Assembly: GCA_023376005.1 (NCBI GenBank)
Contig: CM042162.1
Span: 91,588,137 to 91,652,136 of the forward strand
Direction of reading: 5' to 3'
DNA: 64,000 nucleotides
Source of the DNA: Doryteuthis pealeii
Lineage: Eukaryota; Mollusca; Cephalopoda; Myopsida; Loliginidae
Both the position numbers and the translations under genes were made by a program. Below the pieces are notes generated by a model. It was not told where the DNA came from and did not search any database. It saw nothing but the letters and a program-made list of their open reading frames with translations. This document shows positions 32,802-44,749 of this stretch, one piece after another (within the stretch, counting starts at the first letter, position 1; the number at the start of each line of letters is the position of its first letter).

Positions 32802-33123
32802 GAAGTTTAAATAATTACCCAACTTTAATTTTCTTGTCATTAATTTTTGATTTAATTTCGTGAAGAGATTGTTATTATTTGTCTAATCTTGTAAAAATTT
32901 AGTCGAACTAGCAGGACCCTATGTTATACCACAGTATGATAATTGTAATTATTCAATGTTTGATATGTTACTTAAGAGCTATGCATAAATCCTTCATAGT
33001 AAAAAGTATATAATCTTAATTTAATTCTTTTCTTTTTTTTTTTCTTTTTTTTTTCCTTCTTTTCATTATGTGCGATTGAAACTGATTACTATTTTCTGAT
33101 GTTTAAGAAGAGGCTTGATTGAT

Positions 33124-33236
33124 AGTATTTATCTGTGTATTCGGACTAATCATGGTCCTCAATCTTTAGTTGTTATCTGCCGAAACGTACAATAAAATAA
33201 GTATGGGACAATAGTCTGAATGACACAGATAATACA
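33124..33236. mobile_element. Short ACTATTGTCC-family foldback element
   Basis: AGTATTTATCTGTGTATTCG and ACAGATAATAC ends, with CCGAAACGTAC in the middle. It is reduced to about 113 bp. Confidence 0.55.
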
Positions 33237-33879
33237 GAAACTGATTAGTTTATTGCTGTCCATTCTCACTCCCCTCCCACTCTATCTTTTCCCCTGCTCC
33301 CTTTCTTCTTTATATTTTTCTGTGTAGCATTCCTTTTCTTCCCTTTCTTATCATTATATGATAAAACTTAGCTGAGGCGTGATGACACTTAGAAGCATAA
33401 TCAATAATCAACGTGTGTACCTTTTTGCATTCCATGTTGTTTTTTAGCACTATGTGAAAAAAATTAATTTTGCACAATGATAATAATATTGGGTATTTAA
33501 AAAAAACAAAAAAAACAGAAAGACACATTTATCACTTACATTCTTTCGGTTCATTTTTTTTTTAAATAAACAATAGTTTATCTTTAGTGCAAAATTAATT
33601 TTGTCACATCATCCTTAGAAACAACAACATGAAGTAACAAATTTTTTATTTTTTTTAAATCAAAAACTATTTTAGTAGAAGAGCAGTGTCTGGTTTTTTA
33701 TTGCCATTGTTTGTACTAACAGCTCAGTGAAAAGCAAAAGTTCAGTTCCTTTCAAAACTGATCTGGCTGGGGTGCTATTGGTGACTAGGTCCATATTCTA
33801 TAAATTCAAGTTTGATTTGGGATCAGATCAAATTACTTTCTCATGATTGCGAAGTCCTTTGGTATAAAGTCGTGCTACA

Positions 33880-34150
33880 ATACAGCCACTTAAATTTATA
33901 GACTAAGCGACCTCATGTGGTTAACGTCGAAATCAAACAGCCAAGCGCGGTCTGGCTGGTTAGCTCTGCTTAATCGCTGATACTGAGAGAACGTCCATTT
34001 TGCAATCATTAGACGAAGGACTTGCAAATGAACCACTCAAGGAACAACTCAAGGATCTCTTTACTAAGATCACTGCTCTGTTTAACCAAAGGATCTCCCT
34101 GGACAAGCGCTTTGCTTGAAGCCCTAAAGGATTGGTTCAAGAAATCACAC
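33880..34150 (+). repeat. Dispersed repeat related to 6410-7000 and 63160-63545
   Basis: It shares AAATTTATAGACTAAGCGA, the GACGAAGGACTTGCAAATGA area, CAACTCAAGGATCTCTTTAC and GCTTTGCTTGAAGCC with the repeat that elsewhere contains the 41-bp minisatellite. Here only about one unit remains. Confidence 0.5.
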
Positions 34151-34932
34151 AATGTTCTATCATAATCTCCATTCTCACGTTGCCAAGAAGATACATATGC
34201 TTGGCGTACTTAACAATAAGAGTTATCTTCTCTTGATACGTCTCGTTGCTGAGAGGTAGCATTAGTAATCTGACCACAGGAGGGAACTTCGATTCCCAGC
34301 CTCTTTTCACTCAACCGGCGACGTGTAAGATGGTCTAGAGAGCTACTACCCGATCTTAGGTTAAGGGGTCTTCCCGCTATGCCGTACCCGCTTAATAGTA
34401 ATCCGACGCATATTTCCTTTTAATAGAACTATTCCTGTATCTGGTTTTGTACACCTTCTGTTCGTACAGAACTCTTTTTGTATGTCTTTCTCTGATTGTA
34501 TTTTCCGTCATTACTGAATAATATATGTTATTTTTGACCTTTGTCGGAATGGTTTTGATGTTTATCCATGACACACAGTGGGAGGTTACTGTAAAGCCTT
34601 CCAACGTTATTATAAACCATGATGTTATACAATGCTTGTAGTAACCATTAGTCAAAGGGACAGATTCTACTTTCTGTTATATCTAAAGAGTTCCTAATGT
34701 TGTTTTTAAATATCGTTAGGGCAAGAAAAAGTCCATAATTAATTTATATTTCTGTTGGATTTTGTTGTATATAGAGCAATAAGGCAAGTGTCACTTCTAC
34801 TTATAGATTCGTCGACTACCATGTGACAGCCTTCTTATCCCCAATCTACTGGCTAGTGCGCTGCTGCGTGTTGGGGAGTTATACTGCCCCGNCGCACAAG
34901 GAGTTGTGATGTTAGCGTACTGCTTCAGTATA

Positions 34933-35460
34933 TCATATACTCGCGTCCATGGCAGTTGCTACGCTGATTCCCGTGGTATTGTGGCGTGTAGGAGTGCCTA
35001 TGACGTGAAGTTTCGTCAACGTGTCGGATAGGGTCCTAGTGCTCATGTGCACTGCCAGCTCGAAATGTGCCAGAAAATCTGCGCCAAGGATGGGGATCTT
35101 CACCGTTGGCGAGTGTAAAGTCCATGTGAAGTCCCGTCGCATGCCGATGTTCAGAGTTAGCGTTTTGTCTCCGTATGTTGTTATGCCTGGAACCATTGGC
35201 AGCTTGTAGTTTGAACAGGGTGGGCTTAGCGGAGGGTTCGTTGCTGTGAGGTATCACGCTGATGGCCGCACCTGTGTCTACAAGGAATTTTAGCTTATTC
35301 CTCCGGTCCCATACATAGAACAGACGACATCGAGAACTTAAACTACCGGGTGAATCAGTCGTCGCGATTCTCCGGTTTAGTCGTTTCCCTGTGCCAATCG
35401 GTGCGTTGCAGGGAAGACGGCAGTTATTTGGCCACTCGGCACAAAAGGGTTCGTGGTACC
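34933..35460 (-). pseudogene. Ty3/gypsy-type retropepsin region, frameshifted
   Basis: On the minus strand a Trp-Tyr-His/Cys-rich segment (about 35460-35370) leads into the retropepsin active site FLVDTGAAISVIP (DTG at 35270-35281), then, after a frame change near 35195-35205, the ILGADFL block typical of Ty3/gypsy proteases. This is the gag C-terminus and protease of an LTR retrotransposon. Reverse transcriptase and integrase are absent downstream; sequence after 34930 is unrelated AT-rich DNA with one N at 34892. Inactive. Confidence 0.8.
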
Positions 35461-36240
35461 AGCAACATCGTCGAAATCATTCGTTCTTCGCTGGCGAGCG
35501 TCATCTGGTTCGATTGGGCGAGGCGTCCCTTCGGGCGGATTACGTTTCCGTATCGGAGTCGGGCTTCTCCCGCGTTGCTCCCAAAGGGAGAGTTTATCTC
35601 GGCATCGCTTGTGAAGCTCGGCAATTGCCTTCGTAGCCACTCTTTGCTCAACCGGCTGTTCAGGTGTCGTGTAGCGGCGTGCGAATGCCCTCGTCCGTTC
35701 TTTCTTAGACGATCAAAGCAGGACCTCGGCAATTCGTCCAGGGCTGCGATGCTGGTCATTGGACGATGATCTTCGGTGACGGATTTCGTAGAAACACCAC
35801 AAGTGTCACGGAGAATCTTTCTGACACCTTCATGCTGGTCGAGTCTACCAGCGTATGTAAGCCGTAACAGTTGGACGGTGTCCTGTCACCTCTTCGTGAC
35901 GGTTGGCCATGATTTTCCTGAATGACGTTTTTATCCGGTGATTTGTTCTCTTCAGTATAACGTCCTTGCAAAAATCGTATGCGTGGACTTCGGGCAAGAT
36001 CGGCAAGGACATGCTTGGAAAGCTCTTCATGAAGGGTTGATGGAGTCCTTGCAGCAGCCTTGCCAAACTTGCCTTTTGCGAGTGATTCCTGGACAAGTAA
36101 TATGGCCTCGATTGTCAGGAAAACCAGCCACTTTCGGTCCGGTAATATCCGGGATGCTATCGATGCTGCCATCCTCGTTGCGTTGTCCTTCCGCGAATCC
36201 CCCATTGCGCCAGTCGGCCTCAGCGTCGGTATCACCACTC
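35461..36240 (-). pseudogene. Probable gypsy gag remnant
   Basis: Continuous upstream with the protease on the same strand and equally GC-rich. Open frames (35756-36238, 35377-35640) shift repeatedly and contain Arg-rich tails. A gag assignment rests on position and composition rather than a clear motif. Confidence 0.45.
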
Positions 36241-36254
36241 GTGGTTGTTATCCG

Positions 36255-36500
36255 AAATGTTGTTCACGTCGTGGCGGTCAACACTTTTTGTGTGTTCGTG
36301 AATTATGTCGTTCATCGTTCGGAAAGTCCCACTTGTTGTCGATGTCGATTGAAATATGTCGTTTCACGTCGGAAAGGTCACCCAACTTTTGTGGTGGACG
36401 ATGGAAAGTCGTTCACGTCGGAAAGGTCACACTGTGCGGTGGTCGAGAATATGGTCGTTCACGTCGGAAGAAGGTTCACCACTTGTTGCGGGGCCGATAA
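36255..36500 (+). repeat. Tandem repeat, about 50-bp unit, five degenerate copies
   Basis: GTCGTTCACGTCGGAAAGGT-type units start near 36258, 36307, 36358, 36408 and 36453. They sit where the 5' untranslated region of the gypsy remnant would be. Confidence 0.7.
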
Positions 36501-37720
36501 GGGATTGTCGGAACCCCCAACCAGGACTTTTAATTAGTGAAAAAACGAACTGGAAGGGCAAATGAAGAAGAGACAAAGGGCAAAAGAGATTTAGAATGGC
36601 AGGAAGTAAACCAGGTGGTCAATTTAAATTCACGAAGAATTACAAAGGTTAAATCGGGCAAGTTGCAGTTTTCGTCGCCGAGGTTGGTCGCTTCAAACGT
36701 TCGGTTCAGTCTTCGTTGATTCTGGGGGGTGGATAGGTCGTCGGTGTCGGGATGACAAGCTGGAATCCGGAATCGGGATTTACAGTGGCGTTCTACAGGG
36801 TTTTCGGTTACGTCGTGGGTACGGTTAACCGGTCTCGGTTTGCGTTAGATCGGCTGCGAAAGGCCCCGTCGTTAGTCCCGTCGAGACTGTTTCGGGTACG
36901 AGGCGTTGAAAACGTAACCAGCGTACGGGACCGTTCGCCTTAAAGCACGTGCTTGCTTGGTTCTGATTTGGCCGCGGTTAATGCGGATTTTCAGAACCAG
37001 GCTGACGTGTGCGAAATGCCTCGAGTTAGCTAGTTGTTTGCTCGGCGGAAGATCGCAGTCGATGTTTTACCAACTAGACCTAGCGTTTACTGTCGGCGAG
37101 GGACTGCCTATTCTGGTCGTAAGATCCAGATCTTCTAGGATTTTCGCCCTAGGATCGCATTTCTGGTTAAGAAAGAACTGAGGTAAAAGGGCGACTGGTT
37201 AGCTCTGAAAAGAAGCTGGGTTGTGTTAGCCTTGAAAAAGGCTGTATATTGCTGGACTTGGAAATATTTGGTGTCATCTCAGGCAAAGAACGAGGCTGGT
37301 CGCGCTCTAAGCGTCAAAATAAGGCAGGCGTTCAAACAAGCAGCGTAAGAGAGCGGCCGGTCAGGAATTCAGGAAAGGCCATTTGTTCAGAATAGGATTT
37401 CAGGATCGTTAACTGTCGGTGGGCTGGGGCTGTGAACGTCTCGGTCATCGCAAACGACTTTCTTAAATCCGAAAATTTGCCAGAATATCAAATGACGTCA
37501 GGGGGAAAACGTCGATAGAAATGATGATGACATGTTTGCCTACTGGGACCCCAAAATCACGGAAAGGTGGTGAGCTTTAAAAGGGTAAAGCTGGCAAAAA
37601 CTGGATATATCTGGTCAGAGAATGGAAAGGTTTGCATTACGTGCGAAAAGCACAACGCGTTGCTCTGATCTACGTGCGTTCGTTCAGAGAAAGGTCCAAG
37701 GGCGTTTTGGCCCCGACATA
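36501..37720. other. GC-richer block, no identified gene
   Basis: Markedly richer in CG dinucleotides than the surroundings. It may hold the LTR/5' region of the gypsy element, but I could not pair two LTRs. Small open frames show no family features. Confidence 0.35.
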
Positions 37721-38456
37721 ATAAGTTTAATGAATTGAGGATAATAGGAAGTTGGGCATCTAGGGCGATGGATTAAGCTACATTGAGTGTGTGGTTCTTA
37801 TAATTGCATAGGAAGAACTTCATAGTAACCTTTCAGCTTTTAGGTGAATGATATGGGGATGTTTAAGGGCTGTTTTGATGTCTTTGTATTAAGGTTCACC
37901 AGGTGAGGTCAATTAATTCATATAAATATTCAAACATTTTAAAGACACCATAAAAAATTCCAATTACTTCAGGCCAATGCATAAATAACAAGGGACTCAA
38001 TATTAAAAACAACAAACTTGATTGAGAAAAAAGTTTAACAAAAAGATTTAAAAACGCATAATACGCCGAGCAAGGTTTCTTTCAGTACTCTTATGTAACA
38101 AAAATTTAATTTTTTTTTAAAAGTTTCATTATAACATGTAAGAAAATAGTTATTAATTATGAAAGTGAGAAAGAAAGGGTAAAGAGTTCAAGTCACACGG
38201 CAGTCGTGGCAAGTTAATACTGTTGATTTCGTAAAAAGTATAAAGGAATAGACAGATTATATATTATTTCATACCTTCTATAGTGAATGTTTTGCTTTGG
38301 TCTACTTTAAAGTGGACGTGGATTTTGGTTAGCAAGAATAATTTCTTTCTGTGGGATCCGAAAAAAGTTGGGTTTTTTATAGGTCGGGTCATGCGCCAAA
38401 AAGGGCCCTATGGCGTGTAGGGGAGTTAATAAGAGACGAATTATACTGGGTTTAAA
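37721..38456. other. AT-rich stretch, nothing recognised
   Basis: No coding motif, SINE box or paired ends seen. Confidence 0.4.
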
Positions 38457-38942
38457 AGGGGAAGCCTCTTAAATCTCCCAGTTGTAGGCAAATTGTTCGG
38501 AACGGGAAAGAAGACAAAACCACACAATGGAATTAATTACATGTATGGACAAATAATACAATAATTTGTTGCAAATTTATTGGCATTTGCTACAAGACTT
38601 ATCTGTGAGGTTAAAATACTTCGTAGAGAAGTGGTGATAAACAGAGGGTCCTGGTCGCTGTTAGAAGAAACGCTTCCTTCAGGTCCGTTCTCGTTTCTTC
38701 AGCCTTCTGTTAGTATCGCTATTGTGCAGCCTCTGTAGTATGCTGACCACAAGCATTAGAAAGTTTGTGGTTATGGACAAGGTTGGCTGGGAGGCGCTTA
38801 TTTTTCGGCGTTCTTTTCCCTTGGAAACTGCTCCGGTAAGTGAAGGGTTGGATTTGCCGCCAACCTCGTCTGGTTGGCTATTCGGCTCCTAGCACAGGGG
38901 GAATTAATTCTCTATCAGATTTCCGATAATAATTTTACGGGG
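38457..38942 (+). repeat. Long diverged inverted repeat, copy 1
   Basis: Shares in order GGCAAATT, GAAAGAAGACAAA, GCATTTGCTAC, GACTTATCTGTGAGG, CTGGTCGCTG, CAGCCTTCTG and CTCTATCAGATTTCCGATAA with the reverse complement of 40100-40708. Confidence 0.75.
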
Positions 38943-39629
38943 GAACAGTGATGCAGAGGAAATATATTAGGCGGAATTCAAAGGACAAGAGTACGGGCAC
39001 GCATAATTATACTTACAAATTAATAGTTTAATTACATAGGTTAAATGCACCAATGATTACTAAAATATACGCTAGAGAAACAAAAGGGGTAGTTAATTTG
39101 TTCAATTCAATGTTGTTGAGGTTAGGTTGGATTATAGCTACTGTAGTTTTTTAAGAGTCCTCAAAGGACCGTGAGTTTTAGGTAGCATTAGTTAAGTATT
39201 TAGTGGGGTTGAAGGGTTAAGTCCTGCGAGGAGTCTTTGTAGTAGACTTTCTAGTATCAGAGTGTTTGGAGGTTAAAGCATACTCGCGAAGTTATTGTAT
39301 GGAATTCCAAAGCTTTTATATTTTCCTATGGAGAATGTAGCAGCAGTTTTATGTCTATTCGGTGTGTTGATAAAAGCTATATGTCCGTTTTTATCCTATG
39401 TTGGCAATCAGAAAATAGAGTAGGCAAAGATGCTACCACCCACCTTTTATGTACCCACTAATGGGGTGTTAGGAGTAAAAATGAGAAGGGTGAAAGAAAG
39501 CAGACGCGGCGCTTTTATAGACATTTATCACGTGATCATAAGGAGGGCAGCTATTTGATTTACTTCCCTTATCAATTCTGAAACATAGCGCTAATTTATT
39601 GATTTACCAGTGTGTGTGTGTGTGTGTGT

Positions 39630-39872
39630 GTTAGTCAGTCGGTAGAGCGTTCGGCTAGAAACCACAAGTCTAGTCGATAACGGTCCTCGCCCAACCTCAG
39701 CGTGATGAGTAGCACAGGGATCTGTGCGGCCGCGTAAGTAAGGAAGCTGTGGTAGGTGTGGTGCACCACTCAGGGACGCTTGAAAATAAATCTCCTTGGT
39801 CTAGCGCTATTGAAAAGGGGATAGACTCCCTCGCTGGCATGGCTATTTACCGACATTAGGCCCGCCCCGCGA
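39630..39872 (+). mobile_element. tRNA-derived SINE type I
   Basis: GTCAGTCGGTAGAGCGTTCG head, AGTAGCACAGGGATCTGTGC, CTCCTTGGTCTAGCGCTATTG and the end CATTAGGCC. It follows a (GT)n run. Confidence 0.75.
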
Positions 39873-40099
39873 CTTTTTTTATATAATTATTTACGATATT
39901 GGAATACATATGAATATACAAGACACTCGTGCGATATATTTATTCACATATAGAGAGATTTTTTTTTTATTTGAACCACCAATTTTCAACCAACAAAACT
40001 TTGTTTTAAAGTATTCTTCATGGTCTTCTGTATAAGTAATGGGGTCAAAGAGGGATAAATCACATTTTATTATGGATTAAAAAAAAAAAAGGATTCAAG

Positions 40100-40708
40100 T
40101 AAAATATTTATCGGAAACTTGATAGAGATTTATTCTTACCCCCTGCCGCAGGGGCGAATAGCCAACATACGATTGTGCGCCAGAATCAAAACCTTTATTT
40201 ATCTGGAGATTGCCCCGAAGCGAGTCGGTTAAAAATAAAGCGCTTCCACGACCTTGCCCTTAACCCAGCAACTTCTAAAGACTGTCACATAGCATAACTC
40301 ACTGGAAGGTCGTTTCGACAGCATACTTATCAGAAGGCTGAGGACCTAAATAGTCAACTTTAAAAAAGGGCCCCATCCAACGTCATTTTTAAAAAGAACA
40401 GTTACCCAGGCGAGAAGCTTCTAAAAAGAGCATCCCCTACTTTTACTTATCGGGACGGAGAACCGACAAAACGGGACGCGTCTCTACAGAACTCTACAAC
40501 CAGCGACCAGAATACACCTGTTAGCGCCACTTCTCCAACGAAACAGTATTTCACCTCACAGATAAGTCTCGTAGCAAATGCCACTAAAATTTGCAACATA
40601 TTCTTGTACTATTTGTTAATACATGTATTAAATTTCCATTGTGTGTTTGTCTTCTTTCGTCCGAATAATTTGCCTACGACTGGGAGAAATAAGAGGCTCC
40701 CCTAAAGA
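40100..40708 (-). repeat. Long diverged inverted repeat, copy 2
   Basis: Reverse-oriented partner of 38457-38942, longer by about 120 bp. The pair could be two LTR-like or long-TIR ends of one element, with a type I SINE inserted between. Confidence 0.75.
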
Positions 40709-40721
40709 CCTTTACATTCCT

Positions 40722-40927
40722 CTTAATATCAATTTATGATTTAGACAAAGTTATAGAAACCTATATAAAAGTTACACGGCATAGTCAAAACATACAAGAA
40801 AAAAAACAACACAACAAGGATATGTGCACTGAACAGTTGTTCAGACCCCAGAATAAAAATCTGGATATTTTGAAAAAATAAAAAGGAAATAACCCTTATG
40901 TCTCTTTAGTCTTTCGTAAAGAAAAAG
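40722..40927 (+). repeat. Second inverted-repeat pair, copy 1
   Basis: ACACAACAAGGATATG, TGAACAGTT, GATATTTTGAAAA and CTTATGTCTCTTTAGTCTTT blocks recur in inverse order at 41492-41715. Confidence 0.7.
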
Positions 40928-41030
40928 AACAATCATTAGTAAATGATTGAAAGTTTAAGTGGATTTTAAATCTAGAAGGTGGCATGTTGAAGTCGATATG
41001 TAAACTCTAGAACAAACTTTAATTTGGTAT

Positions 41031-41200
41031 TGTCTGCGTTATTCGGACTATTGTCCTCCTCTTGATTGTTATCTGTACAACGTTTTAACCGATGTACCCT
41101 CCGGCGTTCTTCAAGTATTTCTTGTCGTAATCGAGAACCTTCTCGGATACGGGAACCTTCTTGTCGTAATCGGGAGACATCATGGAACTTTGAAACTAAC
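41031..41200 (+). mobile_element. One end of the ACTATTGTCC foldback family
   Basis: GTTATTCGGACTATTGTCCT, TTGTTATCTGTACAACG, CCCTCCGGCGTTCTTC and TTCTTGTCGTAATCG repeats, without the opposite terminus nearby. The following 41200-41390 matches the interior of 45544-46013 in reverse. Confidence 0.6.
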
Positions 41201-41491
41201 CCTTAATTCAGCCCACGGGGATATCCTGTTCTCATTCTGCTAACCATAGCTGGGCACAGGTGTTAAGCTGTGTTAATTATTATTCTATGTTACTGCTGCC
41301 CTTAACCAGGATGGAACCTGCTGTCCAGAGATAACTGTCACTTAGAACTGTCTTATCCGAACTCCTTTATCCACTTGGCCATGTGCTTTAATTTATCCAT
41401 CAAAAATTGTAAGTTTGAAAATATGCAATTTTGAGTAACGTATTTTACAATATTTTTATGTTTAAAAATTATTTCTAACGATATTTATTTT

Positions 41492-41715
41492 TCTTTTGGA
41501 AGACTAAAGAGACATAAGTTTCCCCTTTGTTTTCAAAATATCGGGATCTTTAGTCTGAGCTTGAATCAAACTGTTCAGTATGCGTATCCTTGTTGTGTTA
41601 TTATTTTTTTCTTACGTGTTTTGGCTGCGCCGTGTACCTTTTTTTTTTGTAGGAAATCTTTACACATCTAGACTTCCGTAACTTTCCGAAATCGTAAATT
41701 AAAATTTATTTTAAT
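41492..41715 (-). repeat. Second inverted-repeat pair, copy 2
   Basis: Inverse of 40722-40927. The loop between holds one end of the ACTATTGTCC foldback family (41031-41200). Confidence 0.7.
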
Positions 41716-42162
41716 ATCTAGAAAAAGGGAAATAACTGAAGATTATAAAAACGTTGAGTTTTCTCCCTTTTTGCCTATCTGTATAAAATTTTGCCTTTGT
41801 TACAATACAAAATAGAGAAATTTATTCTTAATGTTAGAAATTTCTGTAATAAAGAAACTGAACAATGATTTTTTTCTTTGTTTTCTAAAGGCTTGTCTTG
41901 TATTTTTTCTTTTCTCTTTTTTCTTTCTTTTTTTTTTGCAATCAAGTTCATTTTGAGAAAGTGAATTTTGATTGTCAGTTAAAAGGGAAATAACTTTTGT
42001 TAAAGAAGAACAGAATTATTTCCCTTTAATTAACAAATTTTATAAACGTTGTCTGACCCGATACGGAGAATTTGAATAAGACCTTTATTCCCAAATTAAA
42101 AAAAAACAAAACTTTTGTTGGTATTTAAAAAAGATTGTTTTGTCATCATACAATGAAAATGA

Positions 42163-42203
<41 letters not shown>

Positions 42204-42480
42204 GTGTGTGTGTGTGTATGTGTGTGGTATTTGTGGGAAAAGTGACTTATCGCTGAAAATGGTCACAATGGTTAGTTGATTTAAGTTTCACAATGATAAG
42301 ACAGCGATATAACAAATATAAAGTGCTCAATACGTTAGTAGAGAAAATGTATTATCATAAAGGTACACGGTAATAACCTCCTCGAGTTTCACCATAAGGA
42401 TCTTCAGGGTTAAATCCACTGGATTAATCAAGATATTGATTAATTGCAGTCGATTTCACGTGTGTATTTTTTCGCAATAA
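41716..42480. other. AT-rich stretch with (AT)n/(GT)n tract
   Basis: (AT)n at about 42163-42200, then (TG)n. Nothing else recognised. Confidence 0.5.
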
Positions 42481-42795
42481 ACGGTTGATTATAGGTCCGC
42501 AGTCGAAGAACGTTGATTTAAAATTCAAAAATCCAAAAAGAGAGGAAGCTACATTTTTTTTTTCAAAGGATCAAAATATAAACATTGTTAGAAATCCGCT
42601 TTGTGCTATTGTTTTAATGGTTTACGACAATGATGAGGATTGTCTATATTATTATAGAGTCTGTAGTGATTAAACGTGGTTTTATTAATGTATGTCTAAA
42701 TTTATTTATTTTGATTAAAGCCAATAGAATGTGTATATATGTATACACACATGGAGGTGTACTTTTACCATTTCAATGGTCTTATTATTATTATT

Positions 42796-42804
42796 AATAT
42801 ATAT

Positions 42805-42852
<48 letters not shown>

Positions 42853-43158
42853 TATAGAGTCCTCGCCTGTCAGCTTGGCAGTCGAGGTTTCGAGTCACAC
42901 ACGTAGCAGTCTCCCATGTCTATAACCTTGCTGATGAGACCTAATAGGTCGAAATGTTCATTCAGGGATTGACATTTTCTCGATTTGTTTAGCCTTACAT
43001 TTGAACAAAATTCATTAATTATTAACTAATTAATTTTCAAAATTAGGTATGACTTCAATTAAGCACATATCCTCCAAAAATTGTCGGCTAAAGCCATATA
43101 AAAATAAACACATTTGTTTGTTACTTACCCTCACACACACACACACACACACAACACA

Positions 43159-43220
<62 letters not shown>

Positions 43221-43352
43221 TATATAAAAGTAAATAAAAATAAAATAATAGATTATTATAATTACTTACAGTGGGGATATGAGATTTTGTTAATGTGTTG
43301 CTTAAATATTTTTATTTTATCCTTTTATTTTATTCATTCTATTTTATTTTTA

Positions 43353-43412
<60 letters not shown>

Positions 43413-43418
43413 TATATA
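42796..43418. repeat. Clustered (TA)n and (CA)n microsatellites
   Basis: (TA)n at 42796-42850, (CA)n(TA)n at 43131-43225 and (TA)n at 43358-43418, with a half copy of the 30905-31152 foldback element between (42955-43090). Confidence 0.8.
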
Positions 43419-43674
43419 TTTAATAATAATAAGACCATTGAAATTAATTCTATAATCCTGTTTTCCCACAACTTTTTATCTTTCCTGCTTGCCGTTGCTT
43501 GCAGTTGCTTGCAGTTCTTTTGGAAGTTTTCCAAGGAATTTCATTTTAAAACAGAAAATACCAGAAGGAATGGTCATCCAAACGGACAATAACTGTGTGG
43601 ATTTAGCAGATGAGAGGGAGAGAGGGTGTGGCGATTAATACAAAATTAAAATTAAAAACAAAACAAACAACAAA

Positions 43675-43918
43675 CTCCCATGAGCCTTCAGCGGAAGAAA
43701 CCTCCGCGCATGTGCGAGAAAAGGGACCGACTACCGACACCCAAAAGAATATCTCGGCCATTTCTAGTCTAGGCCCTAACTGAGTCTAGTCGCTCCCACT
43801 GACCAGGGAGATATTCCCTTGCCACAGATTACTATGACCGGTTAAAAAAGCCTAAGTCATAAAACCACATTGTGCCTTTGTCTCTTTCTTTTTCGTTCCT
43901 TAAATTCCTTCCTTTTCG
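43675..43918 (+). repeat. Long inverted repeat, left end
   Basis: CGGAAGAA..CC, GCGCATGTGCGAGAAAAGG, AATATCTCGGC, GGCC-TAACTGAG, and TGCCTTTGTCTCTTTCTTTT recur inverted at 44464-44706. Confidence 0.7.
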
Positions 43919-44463
43919 GCGCGACTACTGAAAGCAAAAACCCCTAGGAACACGCATAGAGAATATCCAGCTACCTTTAGAATACCAAAACCTCTTGCTA
44001 CCCTATAAGAGTCTCATAGTCAAGCAGTAACAATTTTTCTAATGTACCAAATAAATGTATGGTCTATGAAATTATGTTTTTTTTTTTAGGATGAGGTATT
44101 AGACTTTTAGGTTATTTTTGGTACGTGAAGAAAAGCCAACGCACAAAAAGTTAGGGATAATCTTCTAATGGAGTACAGACTCTTAGTAAACACCGTTTCT
44201 TTCTCGAATTATTGGACCAGCTGGTTCAAATCCTTCGATAAACAAACAATATACACTATTTTCTCCGTTGCCGACACTGTCATTCCTCCCACCGCCTGGT
44301 TCGTTCTCCCTCAGTGTAAACAACTGCCTGCTTTTATTATAGTTCACCTAGGCGTTATGTAAATTACACCTCTTGCCGTTCGAGGCTTTCATACACAGCA
44401 CAGGCTCGCTGGTTGTTTAAAACCCTATTATATTTGTTTCTTCGTTCTTATGAGTTGTCAGAC

Positions 44464-44706
44464 TGGAAAGGAATTAAAGGAAGGAAAAAGAAGAAACAAA
44501 GACAAAAGGCACTTTTAGGTTTCAAACTTTTATTCTAGGTTCATAGTTATTTCCTGGAGGGGAAATTTCTTCCTGTGTCAGTCGTAGCGTGTGTTCCCAG
44601 TCAAGGCCTGAGTTGGAATAGCCGAGGGATTTTCTTGGCGCCAGTAAAGCTTCCTTTTCTCTGCGCATGTCAAGAGGGTTCTTCCTGTCTGAGGGCTACT
44701 GGGAGA
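44464..44706 (-). repeat. Long inverted repeat, right end
   Basis: Inverse partner of 43675-43918. Together they bound about 1.03 kb with a 545-bp loop that has no recognised ORF: a long-TIR or foldback element candidate. Confidence 0.7.
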
Positions 44707-44749
44707 TTTAAAAAAAAAATTCTAATTTTATTTTAATCCCCACAAAATA

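Noticed and set aside
34392..34655. 87-codon minus-strand frame as gypsy polymerase
   Set aside because: No reverse-transcriptase or integrase motif; AT-rich and compositionally unlike the protease region.
35938..36537. 199-codon plus-strand open frame
   Set aside because: It lies antisense to the gypsy gag-like region; GC-rich composition lowers stop frequency. No domain features.
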